From Parasitella parasitica (taxonomy: Eukaryota; Mucoromycota; Mucoromycetes; Mucorales; Mucoraceae): a DNA stretch of 29,806 nucleotides. The notes below the pieces were generated by a model. That model searched no databases and was not told where the DNA came from. It saw nothing but the letters and a program-made list of their open reading frames with translations. The stretch covers positions 1-29,806 of the forward strand of contig MU619297.1 in the NCBI GenBank assembly GCA_025201805.1, written 5' to 3'. The position numbers were made by a program, and so were the translations under genes. Within the stretch, counting starts at the first letter, position 1, and each line of letters begins with the position of its first letter. This document shows positions 22,127 to 29,806 of the stretch, piece after piece.

Positions 22127-23410
22127 TCAGCGGTAGCTGTTATTTTCATAAGAGGATAGGCTGTTATTTTCATCGATCAAGGCAAGAGGTGTCGAAAAAA
22201 CAAGTGAATGATACGATGGCAAATCAGAACCGCTACAGACTTGACTGGGCGGTTGATAACCAAAATAATCATCCGTTCTGTCGCTATGGGTTTGGTGAGA
22301 TGGGGTGACCGGAAACGGATCATCCATTGGTGAGTGGGGAGAACTAGAATCCAGATATGGCAAGGGAGGGTATGGTGCCGATCTCCAGGCGTTTTCGTAT
22401 GTTGGTAGTTCGTCATCTTCTTGTAGTTGTTCAATTCTTTGAGCTACAATGTCAATTGGTATTGTTGCTCGCAATTCTGACAGATCCCCTCGTCCGTTGA
22501 TTAAGGACATTGTAAACTTGAGCTTGTGTTCTATTTTGAAGAATTGGTTATGTGTATCACATTGTATCGAATCGAATGAATGTGGAACTGTCATGACTAC
22601 TGATTTATTCCAGTGTAACCCTTCGGAAGGAAACGATTCATCCCTGAAGAAGCGAATAATTCGTGATTCTGTGTGAGTGTTGCTATCGGTGGCACCTTGC
22701 ACAAAAGTTGTGTATTCCTTGAGAAAGCAAGACAAGTAGCGCACATGGAGCCTATCAGAGTTTGGCTTTGGCACAAGCGAAAAGTCAATTGGGATTTGCT
22801 CTCCACGGCTGTAGATCTTTTTGGGCACTGTAATTCGATAATCAATCTTGTTGGCCCACTCATTTGAGATTTGCATGGGTAGATTTGACATGTGGTAAGT
22901 TGGGATGCTGTGGCGAGCAATTCGAAGAGCCTGGCGATCAATGAAGTTGGGAGAGAATGCTGGTCGGTCGACAATAGCCTTTAGCTTGTATAAAACAGAG
23001 CCGTACGAATATGAGTCAATGGATTCAGGCAGGCTGCCAGGAAGAATGAACTCAAATGGGTATTTGTATACATTGGGAGTCAATACATGTACTTTCTTCT
23101 GATGCGGCAAGAAGCTCCAGTTGTTTTCTAGCACAGTAAATTCTTTCTTGTGTTGGTGGTTGCGTTTGCTCCACTGTAATTTTATTTTGCCTGACAAATT
23201 CATCGTGATTGATCTGATCTTGATTGTTTCCTTGACATTGAGCAAAAGACAACCTCTTAATTCGCAGCCGACTGATTCTTCTGGATTTCCCTGCTCCATA
23301 GTATATTCAGCTCAGTTTCAACATTTTGTATGCTCGCACAGACAGTTTTTACGTTGCGAGCTAGCAAAATACACTAACGATGAGTCTAATGCTGATCTTA
23401 TCGAGGACAT
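22127..23410 (-). CDS. Alpha-arrestin (ART-like) protein
   Basis: Two exons, 23410-23353 and 23310-22127 (1242 nt, 413 aa). The arrestin N fold covers about residues 5-150, from the first strand LDSSLVYF and PEESVGCELRG through YPFEFILPGSLPESI. The arrestin C fold covers about 170-310 (YRITVPKKIYSRGEQIPI...). The tail carries LPTY (about 321) and LPSY (about 383) plus PPLPY. PY-like motifs of this kind in ART proteins bind WW domains of Rsp5/Nedd4 ubiquitin ligases, directing endocytosis of plasma-membrane transporters. Exon 1 restores the first arrestin beta-strand, which supports splicing rather than a start at 23299. The intron is only 42 nt with donor GTAAAA and acceptor CTGAG, so it is a little uncertain. 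No membrane segment is seen, as expected for a peripheral adaptor. Confidence 0.88.
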
Positions 23411-23799
23411 TGTTATTTACTCAGTTCATGCTAGGAGAGACAGCGTCATTATGTAAAATCCTGCTCATAGGGCCTGAATTATGAAAGTGGAAAATACACA
23501 GGCCTGTAAGTACGCCATATCCCAGGATCCCGCATCTTATTAAGGTTCAAGAAAATTCTTTGATGATCTTTTAAACAATTGTTTTGTATGCGGTTATGCT
23601 TATATAATAAAAGATGGCACTTTCTTGAAAACGGGATTTTCCAATACGACAAAATTGTCTCCAGTGGCATGGATTAATGAACAGGTCAAATAATAGTTGG
23701 TTCTTACTGGCTTGATATTTGCATAAATAGGATTGGCCTCGTTTAATTTCATTCATCCTTTTACAAAAATATACAACTAGTCTTTAATTCATTTCAACA
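23411..23799. promoter_or_regulatory. Divergent promoter region between arrestin and CHO2-like pseudogene
   Basis: 389 bp between divergently oriented genes, so it presumably carried both promoters. A TATATAATAAAAG string lies at about 23601-23613. The 30 bp before the CHO2 ATG end in CAACA|ATG, a good fungal start context. No defined factor site is claimed. Confidence 0.4.
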
Positions 23800-26700
23800 A
23801 TGGAGAAAGCTGCTCTAAGAAACAGAAAGCTCAAACCTTCAGTCAAGACTACAGCTACTTCAACAAGTAGAGCAAAATCAGCTGATATCAACACTGCCAA
23901 AGACAACAGCAATTCAAAAGGAAAAACTCCAGATGGCACAGGTTTTTATTTTTCACAGCTTGACTTGATGATGAATACAAAACTGATCTGACAAATGCAA
24001 CGTGTAGTGTTTCGCGTCCCCGTAACAAGAGAGATGGTGCAATCGCTGATGGATCCCAAGGAACCCAAGAGTTTATTTGATATTGCGACACTGGCTATTC
24101 TTATGTGTGAAATTACACTACTTTTCATCCTGCCTCGCAAAACGTCTCAGTATCTGTTTTTGGCACTATTCTTGTTTTGGAGGTTTGGATATAACGATGG
24201 ACTGGGCATCTTGTTAAAGTATCAGAGCGATAAACGAGGTCTAGTCAAATTGGTGAAAAAGCATCGTGTTTTTGAGAATCCAAAGTGGAGAAAATGGCTT
24301 AAAATGCAGCTATCAATGAAGATGCACAAAGATTACGACTTTGATTCGAGTCCTATCGAGTACAACACATGGCTGCTGTTTCGTCAATTGGTAGATTTGA
24401 TCTTGATGAATGATTTTGGCTCGTACGTTTGCTTTGCTATCGCTTGGTTCAACACAAGTCCGCAATCATCTTTCTTTATTGACGAACAATTGCGTTGGAT
24501 CGGTGGTATATTTTTGATCTTGTTCAACATTTGGGTAAAATTGGATGCACAGCGAGTTGTGAAGGATTTCGCTTGGTATTGGGGAGACTTTTTCTTCTTG
24601 ATCGAGCAATCTTTGACGTTTGACGGTGTATTTGAAATGGCCCCTCATCCCATGTGCTCTGTAGGCTATATTGGCTACTATGGTATTTCCTTGATTTGTG
24701 CGAGTTATACTGTCTTGTTTGTCAGCATTCTTGCGCATATCCTGCAGATGGCTTTTTTGGTCTTGGTGGAAACTCTACGTGGGTGTACATTGTGGATTAT
24801 TAGTAAGCAATACTAACGCTTTTGTATGTTGTCAACACAGACATTGAGAAAACATACTACCCTCCTGCAGCTCCAAAGCGCCAGCCTATTGTTAACGAAT
24901 CTCTAGACGATGATGCCACCACCTTGATCAAGTCTGTGTTATCGATAAACAGCTATAGCAATTACTTCCGCCGAGATTTGATTGTTTTCAAGAACTTTGA
25001 TTTATGTCAATCAAGTGATTTGGCATCAGCTCTGGTCATGGTTTATGCCGCACACCGTTTCTTGTGCAAGGCAAATGTGGTACAATCTATGCAGTGTTAC
25101 AAGCCATGTTCTGGCGTTTATTTCATTCTGCTGGATTAGGCTGGCTACTGTATGCTCAGTCTTAAAACAAGTTTTTCACTAGACATTTTGTGAAATGGGG
25201 CGGAGGAGTGAATGAAGCATTTCAGAATTGGAAAAGGTATGCGGTGTGTTTTTCGCTAAAAGAGTGACAGGAGTTAACTCTCCGTATTGTAGCATCTATA
25301 ATTTATCATCTTGTATGACCTATGTTTCTTTTATCACGCTCTGTTCCAAGCTATACTCACTGCCAACTGACTGGACGTATGGCATGACATTATTAAGACA
25401 TACGCTGGGCTTAGTGAGTGTAAAAAAGCATTGTTAATGGAGGATTACTAAGACTTTATACATTACAGGCATTTGTTTGTTTGCATATCTGGACATCCGT
25501 GTCTACCTACGAAGTACTAGGTGATTTTGGTTGGTTTTATGGAGATTTCTTTATGGATGATCATCCTACCCGACTTTTATACACTGGAATTTATCGATTT
25601 CTCAACAATCCCGAAAAGATTATGGGCCATGCTGCATTCTGGGGATTCAGCTTGATCACCTACAGCCATTATACATTTGGATTGGCCTTATTTTCTCAGA
25701 TTTCAAACGTGTTGTTCCTGCAGCTCGTTGAACGTCCTCACATGCAAAAATTGTATGGTGATGAAATTCGCAAGGAAGCCGGTTTAACCAAGACACTGCG
25801 ACATGCTGCTCAAACCATACCCAAAAATTTGCCAGTCAGTGTTCAGCAAGAAATCGCAAAGTTTGTCCACGAACAAGCACCCAATAATAGTTTCGTCATT
25901 GGTGAGCGCATCAAGGTAGATTGGATTGCTCCTGAATATCATGGGCCCAAGGATTAGGTTGGCATCTATCGCACCACGTCAAATCCTAGCAAACAAACCA
26001 CGTCGGTAAGCTCATACGGTAAATGGTATTGGACCAATGTAGACTTCACACAAGACGAGGGCGAAAGAGTGGCTGTATTTCCACCTGAAATACCAATCAA
26101 GACGCACAGCAGCGTTGTATTTAGTGGTCCCAAGTTACCCTGGCATGAAGGCACCTATGAGATTCGATACCATCATAACAACAAGAACAAGGTAATGGTA
26201 AGAAGTATACCATTTGAGATAACTGCACCGCCTATGCCGGATCCAGACGACGAGGACGCCATCCAGCTTTTGCTTTTGAGACTTGTACAAAAAATGTTTT
26301 AGATAACGATCCCGTCAAAATGCCAATGTCACCTATTGACGATTAAAGTTACCTGGACGAACATACTGCTAAAAAGGTTGCGCATGTTATCAAATTGGTA
26401 TTTGGCATCGAGTTTGCTTGGAAGGTGATTGTGGCTGATATTCGGGTTAGTCGATTAGCCAAAAGAGTAAGTCTTCTATAAAGCACCGTTATCCAGATAT
26501 ATGCTCAACTCGCAAAATCTATAGATCCAACATGCTTTGAATGCTTTATCACCCTTTTCAAACCAACAGCAGATAAGAAAGAGGCCTTCCGCTGTTTCAA
26601 TTTCTTTCATGAAATCTTTATCCACATTCCCTCCAAGTGCTGTTTTAGATAATAGTATGCATCCCATTGCTATTGCCATGCAGCAGAGCTCAAAGTCGGA

Positions 26701-26818
26701 CGACTCTTATGATATTTTTGAGAGTCATGCAACGCCTTGCAATGTTGCAGGAGCAACATTTACGATCCGGTTCCCTTTCATGTGCTGTGCATCTAGGCTA
26801 AGCTTCTTCCATCACTAG
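23800..26818 (+). pseudogene. CHO2: CHO2-type phosphatidylethanolamine N-methyltransferase, broken by stops and frameshifts
   Basis: Exons with intact splice sites: 23800-23941, 24008-24778, 24841-25236, 25293-25413, 25469-26466 and 26525-26818. The product resembles the large ER-membrane enzyme Cho2, which catalyses the first methylation of phosphatidylethanolamine to phosphatidylcholine using S-adenosylmethionine. Two similar multi-membrane methyltransferase halves are visible (DFAWYWGDFFFL...MCSVGYIGYYGISL and DFGWFYGDFFMDD...IMGHAAFWGFSL). A C-terminal beta-rich domain (YRTTSNPS...GTYEIRYHH) follows. Defects: a frameshift near 25060-25085; TAA at 25165-25167 in AQS*NKF; TAG at 25955-25957 in GPKD*VGIYR, where Trp is expected; a frameshift near 26255-26310; and TAA at 26344-26346. 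Exons 3 and 5 are each one base short of a consistent phase. Conserved sequence continues in frame beyond every defect, so decay looks recent. Sequencing error is possible for the indels but less so for three separate stops. Confidence 0.85.
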
Positions 26819-27638
26819 GCTTTTATTTCTGCAACCTGAACAACTTGGAAGTTTAACATATTACTCATGAGGTCTTGAACAAACAACTAATTGTAAAATT
26901 AAGTTTGAAAATGAAAATCCGAAAGTTGACAATGGTGTCTACATTATTCAATGTTGGGTTATTTTAGTAGCATGTTTCATCTCCCTTGATCACAATAAGG
27001 GTAGTTTTTTTTGGCGAGATTTACACTTGGCATCCACCACTGTTCAGGCTGAATTAATGATTTTGTCGTTCGTTTTTCACCTTTAAATACTGACCACATT
27101 TGTACTGTTTAAGAACTCCTATCATATTGGATTTTGTTCCAGGTAAAATCAAAAAACTAAAAAACCATGGATACATTATTCGCAATGCTAATTTGATCAC
27201 CAGCAAGCCTCTGATGAGATTAACGAGGGATCCAATACTCAGAGAATATACTTTGATCTATTCATTGCTTTAGTTGCTTTTTACATCCTTGACGGCATAA
27301 ATCTCCAATTTTAATAACTCAAATTTGGAAATCGAAAAATTGTTTGGAAAGTTTTCATTTTATCTGGTAAAACATAGCCAATTAGAGAGCGTTTAGCTAG
27401 GATGACATAGCAACAAATATTTTAGGGCGTTTTTTCAGTCCTTTTAATTTTGTGTTGTTTTGTTTTTTTGTTCATTCACGACTTTGGTTAAAATACATGG
27501 ATGATCGTTAAGGTATATTTCTTGCGTAATTTGTCAAATTGGTTGTATTTTTATTGATACTGTAAATAACAGGATTTACAACGTAGATATAATAGCTAGG
27601 ATTGGAACCAAAAAGTGCAAAGATAAGTATTTTACAAG
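26819..27638. other. Intergenic, AT-rich
   Basis: About 820 bp of AT-rich DNA with T-runs and no frame, domain or repeat that I could support. Confidence 0.4.
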
Positions 27639-27662
27639 ATGAACCATGAAGAAAGATCCCTT

Positions 27663-27937
27663 GCCTTCGCAGGTTGTAAGCCTATGGCCGTGTTTCATTT
27701 GGGCCTCTCACTGTACGGGTTGTTTCTTTTTGCTGCCTACCTTCTTGGGGCATATTTTTTATGCCTGGGAGGAATGCACCGGCTTCTTGAACAAGAGATG
27801 TCCCCATTCGCCTTCGCAGGTTGTAAGCCTATGGCCGTGTTTCATTTGGGCCTCTCACTGTACGGGCTGTCTCTTTTTGCTGCCTACCTTCTTGGGGCAT
27901 ATTTTTTATGCCTGGGAGGAATGCAACGGCTTCTTGA
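27663..27937. repeat. 128-bp tandem duplication, period 147 bp
   Basis: Copy 1 is 27663-27790 and copy 2 is 27810-27937, differing at only about three positions, with about 19 bp of unlike sequence between them. The offset of 147 bp is a multiple of three, so two forward frames stay open through both copies. These read GLSLYGLFLFAAYLLGAY-like and WPCFIWASHCTGC-like peptides. The sequence is clearly richer in GC than its neighbours, like the recombinase gene to its right. It may be a fragment of a mobile element. I do not call a gene because no start context, splice structure or family supports either frame. Confidence 0.85.
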
Positions 27938-27967
27938 GCGAATGGCTTAACTTCATGATTTCATACT

Positions 27968-28018
27968 TTTTTTTTTTTTTTTTTGAATCTTACATATTTT
28001 TTTTTAAAAAAAAAAAGA
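27968..28018. repeat. T-run and A-run cluster
   Basis: About 17 Ts, a short spacer, 9 Ts and then about 11 As. The T/A pair could fold into a hairpin. It may mark a poly-A end of a retro-copied or mobile sequence next to the tandem duplication. Confidence 0.6.
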
Positions 28019-28290
28019 AACTATAGGCCGTCAGTAATTGATGTAAATGTCTGTTAGCCATGAACCAAAAATTGCCCGTTTGCTACATGTGGTAACCGCT
28101 TAGGTGTACCAAGACACTTACCAAATTGAGATCCATGGCCTTGCCTTAATAATTATTACCATTCAAGTATCAAGTCCTTTGCTAACTGCATTCAATATCT
28201 ATAACTGAACAACCATATTATATATCTATCACCGAATCGTAAAAGTATAAATACTCATCAATTTTATCAAATAAGAAATCATGTATACAT

Positions 28291-28329
28291 TACAACAGTT
28301 GCCGAAGCGAAGGTAGAAGAAGTGGTACA
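28291..28329 (+). repeat. Left arm of 39-bp perfect inverted repeat; alternative recombinase tail
   Basis: This 39-bp stretch is identical to the sense strand of the recombinase gene over the codons for TTVAEAKVEEVV. On the plus strand the same frame continues past the arm as QAFQPRFIFSI and stops at 28361-28363. It is therefore either the remnant end of a second, oppositely oriented recombinase copy or the other half of an invertible segment. Confidence 0.9.
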
Positions 28330-28516
28330 GGCTTTCCAGCCACGCTTTATTTTCAGTATATAACTAAGAATCTTGTCTCATAATCCCCTCTTTCTCCAGA
28401 TCTTTCAAGCTATGCTAATAATTCAATTTTTTTTTTTTGGGAGGGAATTGAGACGATAAAGTGAAATAAGATGAGAGAGAAATTAAGAGAGCCATCTCTT
28501 ATACCAGGGTTGGGAT
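28330..28516. other. 187-bp spacer between inverted-repeat arms
   Basis: It contains two different C-terminal tails facing each other: the plus-strand tail ending at 28363 and the real minus-strand tail ending at 28483. Between them are a T12 run at about 28427-28438 and two short opposed GTCTCA motifs (28375 region on plus, 28450 region on minus). The GTCTCA similarity suggests that the two sides may descend from related 3' flanks. Confidence 0.6.
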
Positions 28517-29658
28517 TGTACCACTTCTTCTACCTTCGCTTCGGCAACTGTTGTATTGTCTGTTGTGCCTAAGACAATCCTTGTTGCCTTCGCTTCGGTC
28601 TCCGAAGTGATACGATTGTCAGCTTGCGAAAAAATTGAATTCTGAATGATGGTACTAGAGGATTGTTGATACGCAGGTTTGTAGTAGTACTTCTCAAATG
28701 TATTCAAATGAGCGGCCCAGTTAGCATGATCCTTGACTTGGGCAATAGAAATACCCTTTTGAACTGCTTTTGTGCTAGCTGCAGCCCTGATGGAGTGCGG
28801 TTTGTATTCGTTGCTGATGCCTGCCTCGGCCATATGGTAGCTGACCCAGGCGGCCACTGTTGCTGGTTTTATGCTGGATGGTGGACCTTGCTGAGGGTCG
28901 TTGAGGTACGTCAACAATAGAGTATGGTCTTCTGGTAAGGTAGTACGGAAAGGCAGAGATATTTGTAGAAATAGAGACATGCAACGGACCAGACACAACT
29001 CCTCCCCCGGCGTACTAAGTAGACCCAACCTTATACTCTTGTGCTGTGCTTCTTTTGGCTGCCTGATTTGAAGTATGAGGCCAAGCAAAGAGCCATCCTC
29101 CGAGCGGCGCAAGACGGTGTCCCGGAACTGGAGAGTACCAATGTCACTTCGAGGACGCCACATCGTGTGGAGGCAGAGAAGCAATACAAGTTTTTGTTGA
29201 AGGTCGTATAGGGAGAGACGGGAGGAAGGGGGCAAGGCGGTAACAATATAGTTCGCCAGAATGTCTGTATCCCATGTTTCAAGAGTTGCTAAACTGGATA
29301 CTTTGGTGGTCTTTTGTCTCTTCGCCCTGAAGAATGCCATTATGTCCGGGTCTTCAGCCAAAGGAGGGTGATGGGGGTACAGGACGGAGAGTACTGAAGC
29401 AATTGCGGACCTATACCCATTAAGCGTCGACGGTGCCAAGTGAGAGTAACATGTTATAAATTCGAGAACTTGCTTCGTACCATATAAAAAAGGATCAAGC
29501 TTGCGTTCCTTGCACCATTCTTCATATTTGTCCCACCCAAGGTCATACATCTTGTTGGTGGAGTCGCGATTGTAGTGTGCATTAGCTGCAAGATCGACAG
29601 CATCACGTTGGTATTTTAACATTAGACATCCGTTCTTCTCTTTTTCTGTTGTTGTCAC
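28483..29658 (-). CDS. Tyrosine recombinase (DIRS/Crypton-type integrase)
   Basis: An intact single-exon frame of 391 aa. Residues about 14-110 form a SAM-like DNA-binding domain (YDLGWDKYEEWCKER...LAPSTLNGYRSAI). The catalytic domain runs from about 125 to 335 and shows the tyrosine-recombinase residues: Arg in WRPRSDIGTL (R168 or R170), Lys in the beta-hairpin (about K207), H288-x2-R291 in KPHSIRAAAST, W314 in HANWAAH, and a Tyr cluster at 324-326. Such enzymes cut and rejoin DNA by a covalent 3'-phosphotyrosyl link. The HSxRAAAST and NW...TFEKYY spacing resembles recombinases of DIRS/Ngaro retroelements and Cryptons. No reverse transcriptase or GCR1-type domain is in the window, so the element type is open. 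The gene is richer in GC than its surroundings. The C-terminal tail codons lie inside a 39-bp inverted repeat (arm 28517-28555), and EAK codons are also partly repeated at about 28589-28603. Confidence 0.9.
   Translation of the reverse strand: MTTTEKEKNGCLMLKYQRDAVDLAANAHYNRDSTNKMYDLGWDKYEEWCKERKLDPFLYGTKQVLEFITCYSHLAPSTLNGYRSAIASVLSVLYPHHPPLAEDPDIMAFFRAKRQKTTKVSSLATLETWDTDILANYIVTALPPSSRLSLYDLQQKLVLLLCLHTMWRPRSDIGTLQFRDTVLRRSEDGSLLGLILQIRQPKEAQHKSIRLGLLSTPGEELCLVRCMSLFLQISLPFRTTLPEDHTLLLTYLNDPQQGPPSSIKPATVAAWVSYHMAEAGISNEYKPHSIRAAASTKAVQKGISIAQVKDHANWAAHLNTFEKYYYKPAYQQSSSTIIQNSIFSQADNRITSETEAKATRIVLGTTDNTTVAEAKVEEVVQSQPWYKRWLS
28517..28555 (-). repeat. Right arm of 39-bp perfect inverted repeat
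   Basis: This arm lies inside the recombinase gene, encoding about residues 368-381. It is the exact reverse complement of 28291-28329. Immediately past the arm the recombinase reads QSQPWYKRWLS and stops. Confidence 0.9.
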
Positions 29659-29806
29659 TGGAATTAAACAGCGTATTTTTAAGAATTATCGAATAGGCAC
29701 ACTTTTAAAAATAATATTTGCACACTTGTAAGAATAGTTTTTGCACACTTTCTTAATTAATTCCACACAGTTTTTAAAAAGACATTACTTGAATGAACTT
29801 TCAGTT
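29659..29806 (-). promoter_or_regulatory. Upstream region of recombinase with four spaced CACAC motifs
   Basis: On the plus strand GCACACTT occurs at 29697, 29720 and 29743, exactly 23 bp apart, and a fourth related CCACACA lies at about 29763. The stretches between are T/A-rich and loosely alike (TTTTTGCACACTT). Regular spacing close to two helical turns suggests binding sites on one face of the helix, for a regulator or the recombinase itself. Worn tandem repeats are the plain alternative. Confidence 0.55.

Noticed and set aside
22108-23456. Several plus-strand ORFs and extra minus-strand frames over the arrestin gene
   Set aside because: All are shadows of the arrestin coding frame, which has recognisable N and C domains.
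23942-24007. Apparent early stop in the CHO2-like gene at about 23990
   Set aside because: It lies inside an intron (GTTTTT...GTGTAG) that joins PDGT to VFRVPVT in frame, so it is not one of the disabling mutations.
27639-28026. Possible small membrane protein in the tandem duplication
   Set aside because: Two forward frames are equally open, neither matches a family, and one runs into a homopolymer. I list it only as a repeat.
1-29806. tRNA, rRNA, CRISPR arrays, bacterial-type operons or riboswitches
   Set aside because: I looked for tRNA B-box-like GGTTCGAATC strings and regular spacer-repeat arrays and found none convincing. The intron-rich fungal context makes CRISPR and operons implausible.

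Overview
The window looks like nuclear DNA of an early-diverging filamentous fungus, most probably a mucoralean (Mucoromycota). The evidence is an AT-rich background, many short introns (about 42-85 nt, one of 222 nt) with CTAAC/CTAAT-type branch sites and YAG or AAG acceptors, and gene families typical of that group (HSPA12-like Hsp70 relatives, a DIRS/Crypton-type tyrosine recombinase, a CHO2-type methyltransferase with introns, an augmin subunit). Species cannot be named from the sequence. All gene models below were built by hand: I joined reading frames at splice signals and checked that exon lengths keep the frame. No search was run.

Layout. 1-1126: intergenic, with a degenerate TCTATAGCATA-type minisatellite. 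1127-2708 (-): F-box/seven-WD40 protein of the beta-TrCP/Cdc4/Met30 kind, with one GC-AG intron. 3336-5373 (-): BET double-bromodomain protein with NET domain and acidic Ser tail. 6215-9009 (-): large degenerate Hsp70-like protein. 10380-11651 (+): three-finger C2H2 protein. 12042-12419 (-): doubtful membrane ORF. 13755-14354 (+): homeodomain factor, single exon. 15137-15228: a strong palindrome beside a 10-N assembly gap and a poly-A run. 15359-16399 (+): six-exon coiled-coil protein. 16615-17787 (+): eight-exon HAUS1-like augmin subunit. 18371-20332 (-): six-exon protein with a possible PD-(D/E)xK motif. About 20600-21650 (-): dead Tc1/IS630-type transposase. 22127-23410 (-): alpha-arrestin. 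23800-26818 (+): a CHO2 phosphatidylethanolamine N-methyltransferase gene that keeps its introns but carries three stop codons and two frameshifts. 27663-27937: 128-bp tandem duplication, richer in GC than its surroundings. 28483-29658 (-): intact tyrosine recombinase.

How the parts relate. The left two thirds is ordinary chromosomal housekeeping and regulatory gene content: ubiquitin ligase adaptor, chromatin reader, transcription factors, mitotic microtubule nucleation. The right third (from about 18 kb) is more dynamic: a possibly family-expanded nuclease-like gene, a transposase corpse, a decayed lipid-biosynthesis gene and a recombinase. The most unusual structure is at the recombinase 3' end. 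A 39-bp perfect inverted repeat spans the codons for its C-terminal tail, and the outside copy reads in the same frame into a different tail and stop. Inversion between the arms would therefore swap the protein's C-terminus. Four regularly spaced CACAC motifs lie just upstream of the same gene and could be recombinase or regulator binding sites.
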